DNA of 64,000 nt from Paramyrothecium sp. XJ0827. Its lineage: Eukaryota; Ascomycota; Sordariomycetes; Hypocreales; Stachybotryaceae. The notes under the pieces were generated by a model. It was not told where the DNA came from. It saw only the letters and a list, made by a program, of their open reading frames with translations, and ran no database searches. Of this stretch, positions 10,585-21,678 are shown in pieces (the first letter of the stretch is position 1; each line of letters opens with the position of its first letter). The translations under genes were made by a program, and so were the position numbers. Where the stretch lies: NCBI GenBank assembly GCA_020881915.1, contig JAJFPB010000005.1, forward strand, positions 2,046,001-2,110,000, read 5' to 3'.

Positions 10585-11503
10585 CGTGGGCCGCTGGCAA
10601 GGGGGGTGGCCGCGAGATGGCGATGCGTTTCGGGCCGCGGGGAGCGCGCAGGAGGACTGTCCGGCGGGTTTTCGAGGTCCGTGGAGAAGGGGAGGGAGTC
10701 GAGGTCCGGCGCAGGACGAGAAAGCTCGGGTGGGGTCCAGGGCCACGCCGGATGGATGGCGGGGCTAAGGACGGGTGCCAAACCCGTTTCTGCGTAAGCG
10801 ACGGCCGCGGCGTAGATCGTCCCGTAGCAGCGGCGGAATCAGGGTCCAAACAGAAAACTAGAAACCCAGTGACCAGGATCTCGATCTCGCTCCAACAATT
10901 ACAGACAAAGCATATTTTACTTGGCAGATTTTCTTATTCAAATAAACCACTCTCCGTCTTTGGTTTTTCGAAACATAAATAGGAAAAGGTTTCATGAAAA
11001 CCAGGGAGATTTGAATCTACACCAATGCCCGTGTCACTCGGAGCCAGCCCAGGCTTTGCCTCGGGACGTAAGGTAGGCTTAGGGATAACCTATGACAGGC
11101 AGCATTGCCTTGTCACTTTTCTTCCAACACTGCACCGATATCCTGCAAGTCAACACGTGAGCTGTTCCGTAAAACCTTACCGACAGCGACTCCTTCGTCC
11201 TTCTCACACCGCTACAAACTCTAAGTCGGGAAGAAGTTTTCAGGAAGTCGGTTGACACCTTCATGTCTAATACACTCTTGAAGTTGGGTTCGACGACGAA
11301 GGAAAGTTTCCTTGTCCGTACCGTCAGAGAAAGGATGCGGGATACTATGGAAAGAGCAGGAGGCTGTATATAAAAAACGCCATGTCTGGTGCAAGATAGA
11401 CCAAATCAACAACCAGCTATGACATCTTCCAGTAACCCAACGCTCATCCTCTATCGAGCCGCCTGTATATCTGTCACTGCAACTATCACTGTTATATCCA
11501 AAG
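10585..11503. other. Divergent promoter region between TIP41 and the 11504 gene
   Basis: Contains the GC-rich leader of TIP41 (10585-10850) and, on the other side, the promoter of the downstream gene with a TATA-like element at 11367. No gene seen. Confidence 0.5.
11367..11373 (+). promoter_or_regulatory. TATA-box-like element
   Basis: TATATAA sits 131 bp upstream of the ATG at 11504, a plausible position for a fungal TATA element. Confidence 0.4.
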
Positions 11504-12871
11504 ATGTTTTCCTACATCTCTTCATCAATCAATGACGGGACCAAGTACCGCAAGGAGTGCGAGGCTTGGCTTCGAGCAGACCGCCTGCGCCGAAGCTCGC
11601 GGTATGGGCGTCTCACCGAGAAAGGGGAGAGGATTCTGCGTCAAGTGCCTTTCCAGGCATATATACAACAAATAACCAGAACGGAACCACGGCCCACCGG
11701 CGAGCCCAGGAGAGACGAGCATGTATGCCGTCTCTCGTATAATCAGCTTGCTGCCTCTTGGTTTCGCTCTGTCTGCCGAAAGAGTAGTCCGCGGGGAGCA
11801 CCCCATACCCACAGTCTGCTCCTCGGTTCAGATCGTTTTCGGCCTAAGCATGCCACGGTCCTTGAGTGCGAAAGGTGTGGGAGCCGCTGGGACCCTCAGT
11901 TGAGGTCTGTTGTCGGTGCCAGCCACGGCCAGGCCGCTGTCTACATCATATCATTCGTCCAGTGCCCCAAGAATAACGGGGGTTCATGTGAAAGAGATGA
12001 GACACCGGCCTGGCGAACTCGTCGTGAGCATCTGGATGCTGAACGAGCCTCATGTCTGGCGGCTTTCGAGCCACTATTTCTGAGCTGGGAGCCTCAAAAC
12101 TTGGCCGATCACGTCTTTCACCTGAAGCCAAGGGATGGCGCCGAAGAGATCTGGGCGGGTTATTTCGCTTGGCGAAAGATCTGGTACGCGGCCGTGTTCC
12201 GCGAGCACAAGGTTTCCCTGCCGGCACACTTCATTGGCCTTCTCCACGTAATTGTGCCTGGCGTCAAGAACAGGCTCAGCCTTTGGGGTGATGTGATTAA
12301 TGACAATAACTTGCACAAGGTCGACCAGATCGGCACCGGCGACCTGCTCTATGCCTACGAGCAACGGCCAGAGCATATCGATTACATGGCCGATAACCTC
12401 GAGGAGTGGGTTGACGAGTGCCGATTCCTCAACGACTATGTCGGCCGGCGACGGTCAATGCCGGAGCAGCAATTCAACGTTGCTAAGAAGGCCGTGCAGC
12501 GTGCTTGTACGGCGATGAAACGGTTGGTCCCGGTGGCTGCGACTCGAAAGGCTAATCCCACCATCCACCCGGCGGGTGAGGAGGAGAGAGACCTCGAGAG
12601 AGAGGCACGACAGAGGTTCCAGGAAGTCAGGAGCGCCGTGCTCGCCGACCCAGCCCAGCTGAGTCGTAGGGTGGAGATCCAGAGCTGCGGCCCCGAGCCG
12701 AACTCCTGGGTACTGTCGAGGCATAGGAGGGCGAATGCACACAAACCGTCCTTGAATGCCGCATTACCAACCCCGGCCACAGCATCGATGCCAGGCCAGA
12801 GGCATGTGGCTACGGTAAACGGATTGGCTCCTGGTTGGCATTTACATGGCGTTCCTGAGGGCGGTAGATAA
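11504..12871 (+). CDS. Unrecognised 455-aa protein with a possible zinc-binding cysteine set
   Basis: Intronless frame from ATG 11504 to TAA 12871. I do not recognise the family. What can be seen: a basic N-terminal region (WLRADRLRRSSRYGRLTEKG); a cysteine group at about residues 122-163 with CERCGSRW followed some 33 residues later by CPKNNGGSC, which could form a zinc ribbon; a Trp-rich central block (LFLSWEPQNLADHVFHL, WAGYFAWRKIWYAAVF, HFIGLLHVIVPGVKN); and a charged, probably helical stretch EEERDLEREARQRFQEVR. No signal peptide or membrane helix stands out. The TATA-like box and a pyrimidine-rich leader upstream support expression. It could be a lineage-restricted gene. Confidence 0.6.
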   Translation: MFSYISSSINDGTKYRKECEAWLRADRLRRSSRYGRLTEKGERILRQVPFQAYIQQITRTEPRPTGEPRRDEHVCRLSYNQLAASWFRSVCRKSSPRGAPHTHSLLLGSDRFRPKHATVLECERCGSRWDPQLRSVVGASHGQAAVYIISFVQCPKNNGGSCERDETPAWRTRREHLDAERASCLAAFEPLFLSWEPQNLADHVFHLKPRDGAEEIWAGYFAWRKIWYAAVFREHKVSLPAHFIGLLHVIVPGVKNRLSLWGDVINDNNLHKVDQIGTGDLLYAYEQRPEHIDYMADNLEEWVDECRFLNDYVGRRRSMPEQQFNVAKKAVQRACTAMKRLVPVAATRKANPTIHPAGEEERDLEREARQRFQEVRSAVLADPAQLSRRVEIQSCGPEPNSWVLSRHRRANAHKPSLNAALPTPATASMPGQRHVATVNGLAPGWHLHGVPEGGR

Positions 12872-13421
12872 GTGGGTATACAGTCGCGGTGAGTTTATGA
12901 CCAAGTTTGAATAATTTGACATTGGCTGACTTGGATATTTTGAAAGGTACGACAGATTTCGGTCTTTCTTGGATGTGGTTGCCATGAGGTCGAGGTCTCG
13001 CCTTGTGTAATCAGTATGTACCTAGACGCCGTTTTGGTCTCTGTAGTAAGGTACTTTACAGTGGGCAGACTTTAGTAACGACACACCTGATGCTGCTTTT
13101 GGTGGCAGTTTTGCGCTAGATAAAACTTGGATTGTCGTTACTTTTGTCCCCCCACTAAAGATACTACCTTAGGTACTTACCAAATAGGGTACATACACCT
13201 GGCTCCAGACAACGGGATTGCATCGTTGCCATGCCAACCACGACCGGTTCCAGCTTGTTTGCCTTATTTACCCACCCTTATCCTCCACAAATGCTCACCT
13301 ACTTTAGACAAGTGAAGGCATCTCAACTGTCACCTTCATTCAACGACCTCCTAACTAACAACAGCTCCCGGTTCCCCATCCACACCAGCGGGGAGTCCAG
13401 CTCTGCCTTCTCCAGGTCCCC
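12872..13421. other. Intergenic region upstream of the Aurora kinase gene
   Basis: No gene seen. It contains two copies of the dispersed TAAGGTA/TACCTTA motif (13047, 13165-13175). Confidence 0.5.
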
Positions 13422-14722
13422 ATGGCCGCACGCATGCTTGAGTCGCGCTTTGAGCGCATGTCGGTGAACGATGAGAACGACCCAAGCGATTCGTTGAAGC
13501 ACTACTCCAAGTCCAAGGTAGGACCATGCCAGCTCTCTCTAAGACTACTTTATTCCGGTTCTGACTTTGTCTTGTCAAGGCTATCGTTTCAACGAGCACG
13601 ACACAGGTGGCGCAGAGCGGTACCCGGCCGAACCACTTCAAAGTTGCACTCCAGTCGCAGGTCAACGCAGCTGCAGCGACAGTAGCCTTGCCATCACAGG
13701 CTGCAAGGAAGCAGAATGTGCCTGCTTCGCCCACTGCCCGAAAGCCCCTGCCTAGCAGCTCGTCACGGCCATCTGACGAGGCGGACGAGGAGCGGGACAC
13801 AGTTGCCCTGATCGAGCAGCCTCGTGTACCCAAGCAATTCCATCTTGGTATGTTTGAAATCGGTCGACCACTGGGCAAGGGCAAGTTCGGGCGTGTATAC
13901 CTGGCTAGGGAGCGGACGAGTGGCTTCATCTGCGCCCTGAAGGTTCTGCACAAGCAGGAGCTTCAGGTTGGCGGTGTCGAGAGGCAGGTTCGCCGAGAAA
14001 TCGAGATCCAAAGCAATCTCCGCCACCCAAACATCTTGCAACTCTTTGGTCACTTCCACGACAGCAAGCGGGTCTTCCTCATTTTGGAATTTGCCGGCAA
14101 GGGCGAACTGTACAAGCACCTACGACGGGAGAACCGGTTCCCAGAGTGGAAAGCTGCTCAGTATATCGCCCAGATGGCGTCCGCCCTACGCTACCTGCAC
14201 CGGAAGCATGTCATTCACCGGGATATCAAGCCTGAGAACATCCTTATGGGAATTCACGGCGAGATCAAGATCTCGGACTTTGGTTGGAGCGTCCATGCCC
14301 CCAACAACAGGCGCCGGACCATGTGCGGAACCTTGGACTACCTGCCCCCCGAGATGATCAAGCCCGGAACCTCGGACAACTACTATAACGAAAAGGTCGA
14401 CCTTTGGAGTCTCGGCGTTTTGACGTATGAGTTCCTGGTTGGCGAAGCGCCCTTTGAAGATACCCCTGTCATGACGCAACGAAGAATCACTCGTGCCGAC
14501 ATGTCAATACCCTCCTTCGTTAGCCCCGAGGCTGCGGATCTTATCAAGAAGGTGAGATCTTCCGCAGTGATCCGGTCACGGTCCTCAATGCTGACAATCC
14601 TTTAGCTTCTTGTTTTGAATCCCGAGAAGAGAATTCCGCTTGACCAAGTGCAGACCCATCCTTGGATCCTGAAGCATTGTGTCAAGGGCGAGAGAGCCTT
14701 CAACCGGGAGAAGTCTACGTAA
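13422..14722 (+). CDS. IPL1: Aurora-family mitotic serine/threonine kinase (Ipl1/Ark1)
   Basis: Exons 13422-13517, 13580-14551 and 14606-14722, 394 aa; both introns are phase 0 with clear CTGAC branch points. The N-terminal about 115 residues are variable. The kinase domain starts at [18 protein letters not shown] and shows the glycine loop GKGKFGRV, the lysine in CALKVL, catalytic [17 protein letters not shown] and the Aurora activation segment [16 protein letters not shown], whose Thr is the usual autophosphorylation site. The C-terminal lobe is completed by exon 3 ([21 protein letters not shown]). As the single Aurora of fungi it is expected to be the catalytic subunit of the chromosomal passenger complex, correcting kinetochore-microtubule attachments. 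Family assignment is secure; whether the organism has a second Aurora cannot be seen here. Confidence 0.95.
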
Positions 14723-15512
14723 TGATTTGAAGGCTGCATCTACTTTGGAGATTTTGCCAGCCATGACGGCGTTTGTGCGTTCAAGGTCCGGTCTAGGGTG
14801 TGATAATAATAGGCCAGGTCACGGTTTAAAGGCATTGAATGGAGTAACGGGGTTGTGTTTTTTCACGCATTATCATATAAGCAAGCACTACAGCAGAAGC
14901 ATGATAATTATTCAAGAAGCCTACAGCAAATGTTTTTCGGTGACAGATGCCCATGAATTCGTTCTTCTCAGTGCCAAAGTAAGAAATCCGAGTCAAGAGC
15001 ACACTTGTCAATTCAGACGGCCATCAGACAACAAGGACACATGTATTCTGACGATAGAAACTTTTCCGGCAGTTTCATTGTATTGTTTTTAAACTACGGT
15101 ATGTGCTGCAAATTAGCAATTCTTTTATGGTAGGGCCATAGCAGGAGACGGACCTCGCTTCACCTTTACAGACGGGCAAATATGGCAGATTGTTCAGGTC
15201 GAAACCTGGCACAGACCGGCTGCAAGTGCCACACGGCGGTTGAGTCAACACAAGGTGACTGTGTTCCTGCGATGTACGTTCTGCAAGTTGGTTTCGTATT
15301 CATTGTCAAGGGTCGTATAGTACAGGTGCCTAATAGGTACAAAGCTTCTTCATACAAAGTATTGCTCTCTACAATAGAACAAACTCTTCATCTAGTTGGA
15401 CTATAGCTCCCCCTCACTGAAGTATTTTGTCCTTCTCGGGTATCGATGTAAGAGGGGAAAGCACAGAAGCCGTCATAACTGTCTCGTCAGGTTGCATGGG
15501 CGGATGCCAAAA
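14723..15512. other. Convergent intergenic region
   Basis: Between the 3' ends of the Aurora gene and ATP23. No gene or repeat seen. Confidence 0.5.
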
Positions 15513-16354
15513 TCATTTGTAGATCTCATCAAACGGTCGAGTATCGGCGAAGCAGGAATCCCAGACCTGGTTCACTACTTTAGCCGCCTGGTCCTCGTCT
15601 TTGCACCTAGGTCGTGCCATGACGGACTGGGTTGCTCTCCGTCGTACACAGTTCTGGAATTGTTGTGTCAAGGACCAGTTGCCCCTGGTGAAGGACTCTC
15701 GTGACCAACGACACTCTCCGCTGAGCATGGACGCCCGGATCTTCAAGATCGACGTGTTAGCGGCGAATGGATACAAGCAGAGTCGCAAAGCGCGTGATGT
15801 CTTACCTCTGTGCAGGCGGCGTGCTTCAAGTCCTTGTCGCCCATCCAGTCTACTTTCCACCTAAGGTGGTCCCATGCATGCACCATCTCGTGCGCCATTG
15901 TGTCCTCCAGATGTTTGCGATTGCGAACCTCGTTGGCGCATATGAGGATACCGTGGTCGGGGCTGAAGCCTCCGGACTGGCGACTCACCTGCCCATGCTC
16001 GTCCAGGCGTGCTGGGCAGCGGCGGCACTGTACGTTCGAGGCGTCCAGCTTGCCGTTGAGGGCCTCGACTTTGTCGGAAAGGAAGCGAACGACGGGCGAG
16101 TAGGTGAAGAGCCAATCTCGGTACTCCTCGCAGCGCTTGCAGTCGCGGTCCTCGTGGACCTTGTAGCGCCACTCGCGGTAGTGGAATTGTCCCTCGGGGG
16201 TCATGTTTCCGGAGAGGATCTTGAAGTAGTTCATCCACCATTTCGTCTGCGGGTCGAAGCCTGTTCGTGCTGGGTCGTTGACGAGCTCCTTGGGGGCGCC
16301 GGGCGTGGCAACGGGCGCTTGCCCAGGAGCGGTTGGGGTGGACTCCGAGGCCAT
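15513..16354 (-). CDS. ATP23: Mitochondrial inner membrane metalloprotease Atp23
   Basis: Two exons, 16354-15806 and 15740-15513, 258 aa, intron 65 bp with GTAAGA donor and TTGAAG acceptor, phase 0. The ATG at 16354 begins MASESTPT; the open frame upstream has only a TTG. The zinc metalloprotease motif is [17 protein letters not shown]. Family cysteines are present in CKRC, CRRC, HAACTE and the exon 2 segment [13 protein letters not shown], where several Cys are known to form disulfides. Atp23 resides in the intermembrane space, removes the presequence of Atp6 and helps build the ATP synthase Fo sector, and also degrades lipid-transfer proteins such as Ups1. It is divergent from PRO1, 753 bp apart. 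Confidence 0.95.
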
Positions 16355-17107
16355 GGTGGTCTGGTCGCGAGAGTAAGATGGACAAACGAGCGCGCAATGT
16401 AGTTTCTCGTTATTGGATGGGATGCGGGCGCCAACAAGACCAGCTAAGCACGAAAGAAGGAGGATGACGTTGGAATTCTGCCGTGAAGGGGACGGCGATA
16501 GCAAATTTGGGCGGTGAGGGCAGCCACTGTAGCGAGAGATGGCGGCCAAGCTTCTGAGGTGAAGTACCTTACTAGGCCAGTACCTTACGGTGCTGCTTTC
16601 CAGGCATTGGCTGCGCCTTGAGTAGGTACTTTATTCCCTGTATGTATTACCTGACTCTCCTGCTGCGTGCGTGTTTAGCGGGACGTTACTCGACGCCATT
16701 TTCTTGGAGGGACCAATTACCCGCATTAGCACGCTGTGGATCCGACATTGCCCCGGCCGGAAGACGGAACTGAGTCCAATCAAGTCCACTCTACTTGGTT
16801 CAGTGCCCAGCCTTGAGTTGATTCCAAAGAATGTGACGCTGCTTCTCATGCAACTGCCCGGGCAGGAATTTCTTGAACAATGGAGGACGCAGGGATTACT
16901 GTTCACTGTAAGTCGCCATGATCGTCCCACAGCTAAGGTAGGCGGTCCTCGGCCTCGGGGGCACCTGTTGCGTGTGTTCAAAAGGACGAGCCGGCCAAGC
17001 TTGGGCTCTCCTCACTTCTTATACCTCAATGGCGGGCTGTTTTGCTTCTTGCTGCTCGGTTTGACTAACTTTTGTCTTTTCTTTTTCTGCTCCGCACAGC
17101 TCTCGAG
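16355..17107. other. Divergent promoter region between ATP23 and PRO1
   Basis: No gene seen. It carries two TACCTTA copies (16565, 16581). A 17025-17100 pyrimidine-rich leader precedes the PRO1 start. Confidence 0.5.
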
Positions 17108-18665
17108 ATGAAGAGGCCGAGACCTCTCACCGTGGTCATCAAGTTGGGTAAGGCGACATCGGCGTCCGAGAAGTGGCTTCTCAACGAGCCTCTTAAAAGA
17201 GCCTGCGGCTGACATTGTGGTGGGCAATCAGGAACGAGCTCCATTGTCGATGAGGTTACACATGAGCCGCTTCTGCCAATCTTGACTCTGATTGTCGACA
17301 CGGCCGTGAAACTGAGGAAAGATGGCCACCGTGTGGTCATTGTCTCATCCGGTGCCATTGGAGTAGGCCTTCGGCGCATGGATGTCGAGAAGCGGCCAAA
17401 ACACCTTGCTCAACTACAGGCAAGTCGCAAGTACCCTGCCCGTACTGATGCAGGTATTAACTCTTCTTCTTGCAGGCTTTAGCCGCTATTGGTCAATGCC
17501 GTCTACTGAGTCTATGGGACAGTCTGTTCCAGCACCTGGCGCAACCCGTCGCGCAGATTCTCCTGACTCGGAATGATATTGCAGACGTAGGTGCAATCAG
17601 ACCCCCGGCATCTTTGCCATGATTCGCTGATTCAACTGACCCTTATTTACTTATTTTGCCTCGGATCAGCGTTCAAGGTACATCAACGCTCAAAATACCT
17701 TCAACGAGCTCCTGGATATGGGCGTGATTCCCATTGTGAATGAAAACGACACGACTGCTGTTTCTGAAATTAAGTTTGGCGACAACGATACCCTCTCGGC
17801 GATTACTGCGGCCATGATCCACGCAGACCTTCTTTTTCTGATGACTGATGTCGACTGCCTTTATGACAAGAACCCGCGAACCCATCCGGATGCCAAGCCC
17901 ATTGAGATTGTGGAGGACATCATGTCCATTGAAGCTGATGGTCAGTACCATAACCCAACCGATTCCGGTCATTGCTGAGAAGAAAAAACAGTTTCAAGTG
18001 CGGGCTCCTCGCTCGGGACCGGTGGCATGAGCACCAAGATCATCGCGGCCAAACTCGGAACTTCCGCGGGAGTCACGACCATCATCACCAGGTCTTCCTC
18101 GCCTGGTAATATCCTAAGACTAGTCCGCTACCTGCAGGGTCCACGCAAATCACAAACCACAACAGTAGTTACCAGCAATGGAAGTGAGGCCGTGGTGACC
18201 ACCGCGGCGACCGAGGAGTTGGACGTGCCGCCACTACACACGCGTTTCCTCCCCTCCACTGATCCTATGACAGACCGTCACTTCTGGCTCCTCCATACCC
18301 CACATCCGCACGGGACCTTGTACATCGACGCAGGGGCATACCGAGCACTCCTTGACAAGGCTGGCTTGCTGCCTGTCGGTGTCGTCGATGTCGAGGGAAA
18401 CTTTGCGCAGCAAGAAGTTGTGCGCTTGGTGGTTGTCAACCGCAGGGCGTCTCCTGGGCCAGACGGTAAACTATGGGAAGGGCCTCAGGAGGAGGTTGGC
18501 AGGGCGTTGGTGAATTATGCTGGACCAGAGATCGCACGGATCATGGGCCGCCAGAGCGTGGAGATTATGAAGCTGCTGGGCTACGCTGATAGCGAGTATG
18601 TAGCCCATCGCTCGCACATCGGCTTCTTTAGGAGAGAGAGCAGACCAGTGACACCAAGTCCATAA
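17108..18665 (+). CDS. PRO1: Glutamate 5-kinase (first step of proline synthesis)
   Basis: Five exons: 17108-17147, 17232-17419, 17476-17586, 17670-17940 and 17992-18665, 427 aa. The splices restore family sequence: [10 protein letters not shown] across intron 1, [14 protein letters not shown] across intron 2, [16 protein letters not shown] across intron 3 and [19 protein letters not shown] across intron 4. The amino-acid kinase domain shows [12 protein letters not shown] and [11 protein letters not shown]; from about residue 320 a PUA domain follows ([24 protein letters not shown] in part). The enzyme phosphorylates L-glutamate with ATP in the cytosol and is feedback-inhibited by proline in relatives. 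Intron 2 appears to use a GC donor (GCAAGT). The C-terminal tail after the PUA domain is typical for fungal Pro1. Confidence 0.95.
17420..17475 (+). other. Probable GC-AG intron in PRO1
   Basis: The exon ends in CTA CAG and is followed by GCAAGT; the acceptor is TTCTTGCAG. Joining exactly here gives [13 protein letters not shown], the sequence expected for the family. The nearest GT dinucleotides (17424, 17431) would add or shift residues. The GCAAGT donor fits the known consensus of GC-AG introns. Confidence 0.75.
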
Positions 18666-19440
18666 CCATGGCTAGGGTGTGGTTAAGCAGGCACTTAGAG
18701 GGAATGCATTTCCGAGTCTATACAAAAGGCGTGTTTGGACGAGACCTGCAAGGGGTCTGAAAACAAAAAAGGGGGACAGATCGGGAAGCAGTAGAATTCT
18801 ACGTTTAAGGTTCACACAAAGCGATTACTCACAATCATTGACCAAGAGCAAGTTCTTCTGATTCCGTCTACTGCTGATCGAATATGGGCCGGCCATCCAA
18901 GCCATCCTATAACCTAAGAACAGGGCAAGGTAATAAGGTACCCGTAGTTATGACATGGGATCGCCGACGGGCTCACAATAGACTACTAAGTTAGGTATCA
19001 CAGGATAGGCGGGGTTGAGGTTCCCGACCCAGTAGACTTTTGTTTTCCTTTGGAGGGGTTAATGGAGGGGTAGCTTGCAAGTACTGGGCATGTGCATGGG
19101 TACCTCCTGGGCTCCCCGCAGTGCGGTCTGTGCAGGGCGGGCTTCGGCGAATCGCAGTTCCAGGCGGCGCAGGAATTGTTCCCCTGGGAACCACAATTCC
19201 TGGCATCAGAACTGCTGAAGCACTTGCAGCAAGCGACGCCAAATCGAGCTCCCAAAGTACCGGACCTGCTGCGTGGAACCTTTCGTCGACTTGGACCAAA
19301 TCAGAAGCTCTGGCATTGTGTCCCCATCGAGACATAATTCTCCTCTCCCCCCACCACCTGGTTCTGTATTGAGGAAAAGTGCGGCTTGGGTTTCTTGTGA
19401 CTCACGCACTTCTCTCCTCAACGACGTCCGGCTACGGTCT
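18666..19440. other. Intergenic region and leader of GRS1
   Basis: No separate gene supported. The GRS1 frame is open upstream to about 19273 but has no ATG before 19441. The dispersed motif occurs near 18927-18943. Confidence 0.5.
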
Positions 19441-21678
19441 ATGAAGCCAATCCGATTGCTCGCCCTTTCCACAGCCGTCCGAAGGTCCACACATAGCGCG
19501 CATCCCGCTCGCTTCTTGCCTCACGTCCACCGTCACAGTTTTACGGCTTCGTGCAGACTCCACGCCAACCCGGCGCAGAAGTCGCCAAAACAACAAAAGC
19601 CCAAAGCCAAATCCAACCCCAAAGCCATGGCTCCCACCGCGACCACCCTCAAGGGCCAGCCCCTCGACAAGCCCGTCCTCGAGTCTATGCTGAGACGCCG
19701 TGTCTTCTACACGCCTTCCTTCGAGATCTACGGCGGTGTTGGCGGTCTCTACGACTATGGCCCCCCCGGTTGTGCTCTTCAGGCCAACATTGTCGACATC
19801 TGGCGAAAGCATTTCATCCTCGAGGAGGACATGCTCGAGGTCGACTGCACGGTCTTGACTCCCCATGAGGTTCTCAAGACTAGCGGCCACGTCGACAAAT
19901 TCGCCGACTGGATGTGCAAGGACCCCAAGAACGGCGAGATTCTCCGAGCCGACCACTTCGTCGAGGCCGTCCTCGAGGCGCGACTGAACGGCGACAAGGA
20001 GGCCCGTGGCCAAAAGGTGGAGGAGAAGGATGACCCCAAGAAGAAGAAGAAGAAGGCCAAGTCCGAAGCTATCAAGCTTGACGACGCCGTCGTCAAGGAG
20101 TATGAGGAGGTCCTGGCCAGGATCGACAACTACGACGGCCCTCAGCTCGGTGAGCTCATCAAGAAGTACGACCTGAAGAACCCAGCAACTGGTGTGCTTC
20201 CCTCGGAGCCCGTTGCTTTCAACCTGATGTTCCAGACCTCCATCGGTCCCAGCAGCAACCTTCCCGGCTACCTTCGTCCCGAGACCGCTCAGGGCCAGTT
20301 CCTTAACTTTGCCAAGCTCTTGGAATTCAACCAGGGCTCCATGCCCTTCGCGTCTGCCTCCATTGGCAAGTCGTACAGAAACGAGATCTCCCCACGTGCC
20401 GGTCTGCTGCGTGTGCGTGAGTTCTTGATGGCTGAGATTGAGCATTTTGTTGATCCCGAGGGCGGCAAGAAGCACAGCCGCTTCCATGAGGTTGAGCATA
20501 TCGAGCTTGTCCTTCTGGATCGTGACACCCAGCTCTCTGGCCGCACTGAGACCAGGAAGGTCGCTGTTGGCCAGGCTGTCAAGGAAGGTCTGGTGGACAA
20601 CGAGACTCTGGGCTACTTCCTTGCCCGTATCCACTTGTTCTTGGAGAGGATCGGTGTTGACCTGTCCAAGATGCGCTTCCGCCAGCATATGGCCAATGAA
20701 ATGGCTCACTACGCCTGCGACTGCTGGGACGCGGAGCTGTTGACCAGCACTGGCTGGGTCGAGTGTGTTGGTTGTGCTGACCGCAGCGCTTATGACCTGA
20801 GCGTTCACGCCAAGAAGACTGGTGCTCCCCTTGTTGTCAGGGAACAACTCGACCAACCTCGGGTCTTCGAGGAGTGGCAGATTGACATTGAGAAGAAGAA
20901 GTTCGGCCCTCTCTTCAAGAAGGACGCCAAGACAGTCGAGACTGCCCTCGAGGCCACCTCCCAGGAGGAACGGGAGAAGCTGGCCAAGGAGCTCAGCGAG
21001 ACTGGCAAGATCAGCCTGCAGGTCGCCGGTGTTGGTGATGGCAACGTATCAGTTGACAAGGATGCCATCAAGATCGAGTTCCGCAAGCGAGTCGAGAACA
21101 CCCGCGAGTACACTCCCAACGTTATTGAGCCCTCGTTCGGTATTGGACGTATCCTCTACGCTCTCATTGAGCACAACTTCTGGACCCGAGCCAGCGATGG
21201 TGGCGATGAGTCACGTGGTGTAAGTGACAACTATTTGATGTGTTTGCTCGTCTAAGATTCATTGCTAATGATTTTCCTCAAGGTCCTTTCTTTCCCTCCT
21301 CCAGTTGCGCCTACCAAGGTGCTCCTGGTGCCCTTGTCGTCAAATGCGCAGTTCAAGCCCCTGCTGAGGGAGCTGTCACAGAGGCTGCGAGCCCTCGGTA
21401 TCTCCAGCCGTGTCGATGACTCTTCCGCCTCAATCGGCAAGCGTTACTCCCGCAACGACGAACTCGGCACGCCTTTCGGTGTGACCATTGACTTCCAGAC
21501 TGTGCAGGACAAGTCCATTACCCTGAGAGACCGTGACTCGACCACACAGGTTCGAGCCGACGAGGACAAGATTGTCGAGGCCATCAAGGCGCTCGTGGAC
21601 GGCAGCAAGACTTGGTCGCAGGTTGCTGCCGAGCTCCCTAAGTTTGAGGGACAGGAGGTGGACGTCGCTTCCCGTTAA
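19441..21678 (+). CDS. GRS1: Glycyl-tRNA synthetase, probably dual mitochondrial/cytosolic
   Basis: Exons 19441-21219 and 21283-21678, 724 aa from the first ATG or 662 aa from the next in-frame ATG at 19627. Class II features are present: FEIYGGVGGLYDYGPPGC near the start, motif 2 SYRNEISPRAGLLRVREF, motif 3 VIEPSFGIGRIL, and a C-terminal anticodon-binding domain in exon 2 (VLLVPLSSNAQFKPLL, GTPFGVTIDFQT). Residues 1-62 are Arg/Ser/His-rich with no acidic residue, as in a mitochondrial targeting peptide, and end right before the strong-context ATG (GCCATGG). The eukaryotic WHEP domain is absent, as in fungi. A Lys-rich stretch (KKKKKKAK) lies in the usual insertion. It charges tRNA-Gly in cytosol and, via the long form, mitochondria. 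Confidence 0.95.

Noticed and set aside
9991..10797. 268-codon plus-strand frame over TIP41
   Set aside because: Gly/Val/Asp-rich shadow of a clear TIP41 coding sequence on the other strand.
10990..11030. tRNA-like B-box resemblance near GATTTGAATCTAC
   Set aside because: The flanking bases do not form T, anticodon and acceptor stems on either strand.
15767..16402. 211-codon plus-strand frame over ATP23
   Set aside because: Antisense to the protease exon that carries HExxH; no features of its own.
19432..20856. 474-codon open frame on the minus strand across GRS1
   Set aside because: Lies antisense to strongly conserved synthetase codons. It reflects GC-rich third positions rather than a gene, and has no family features.
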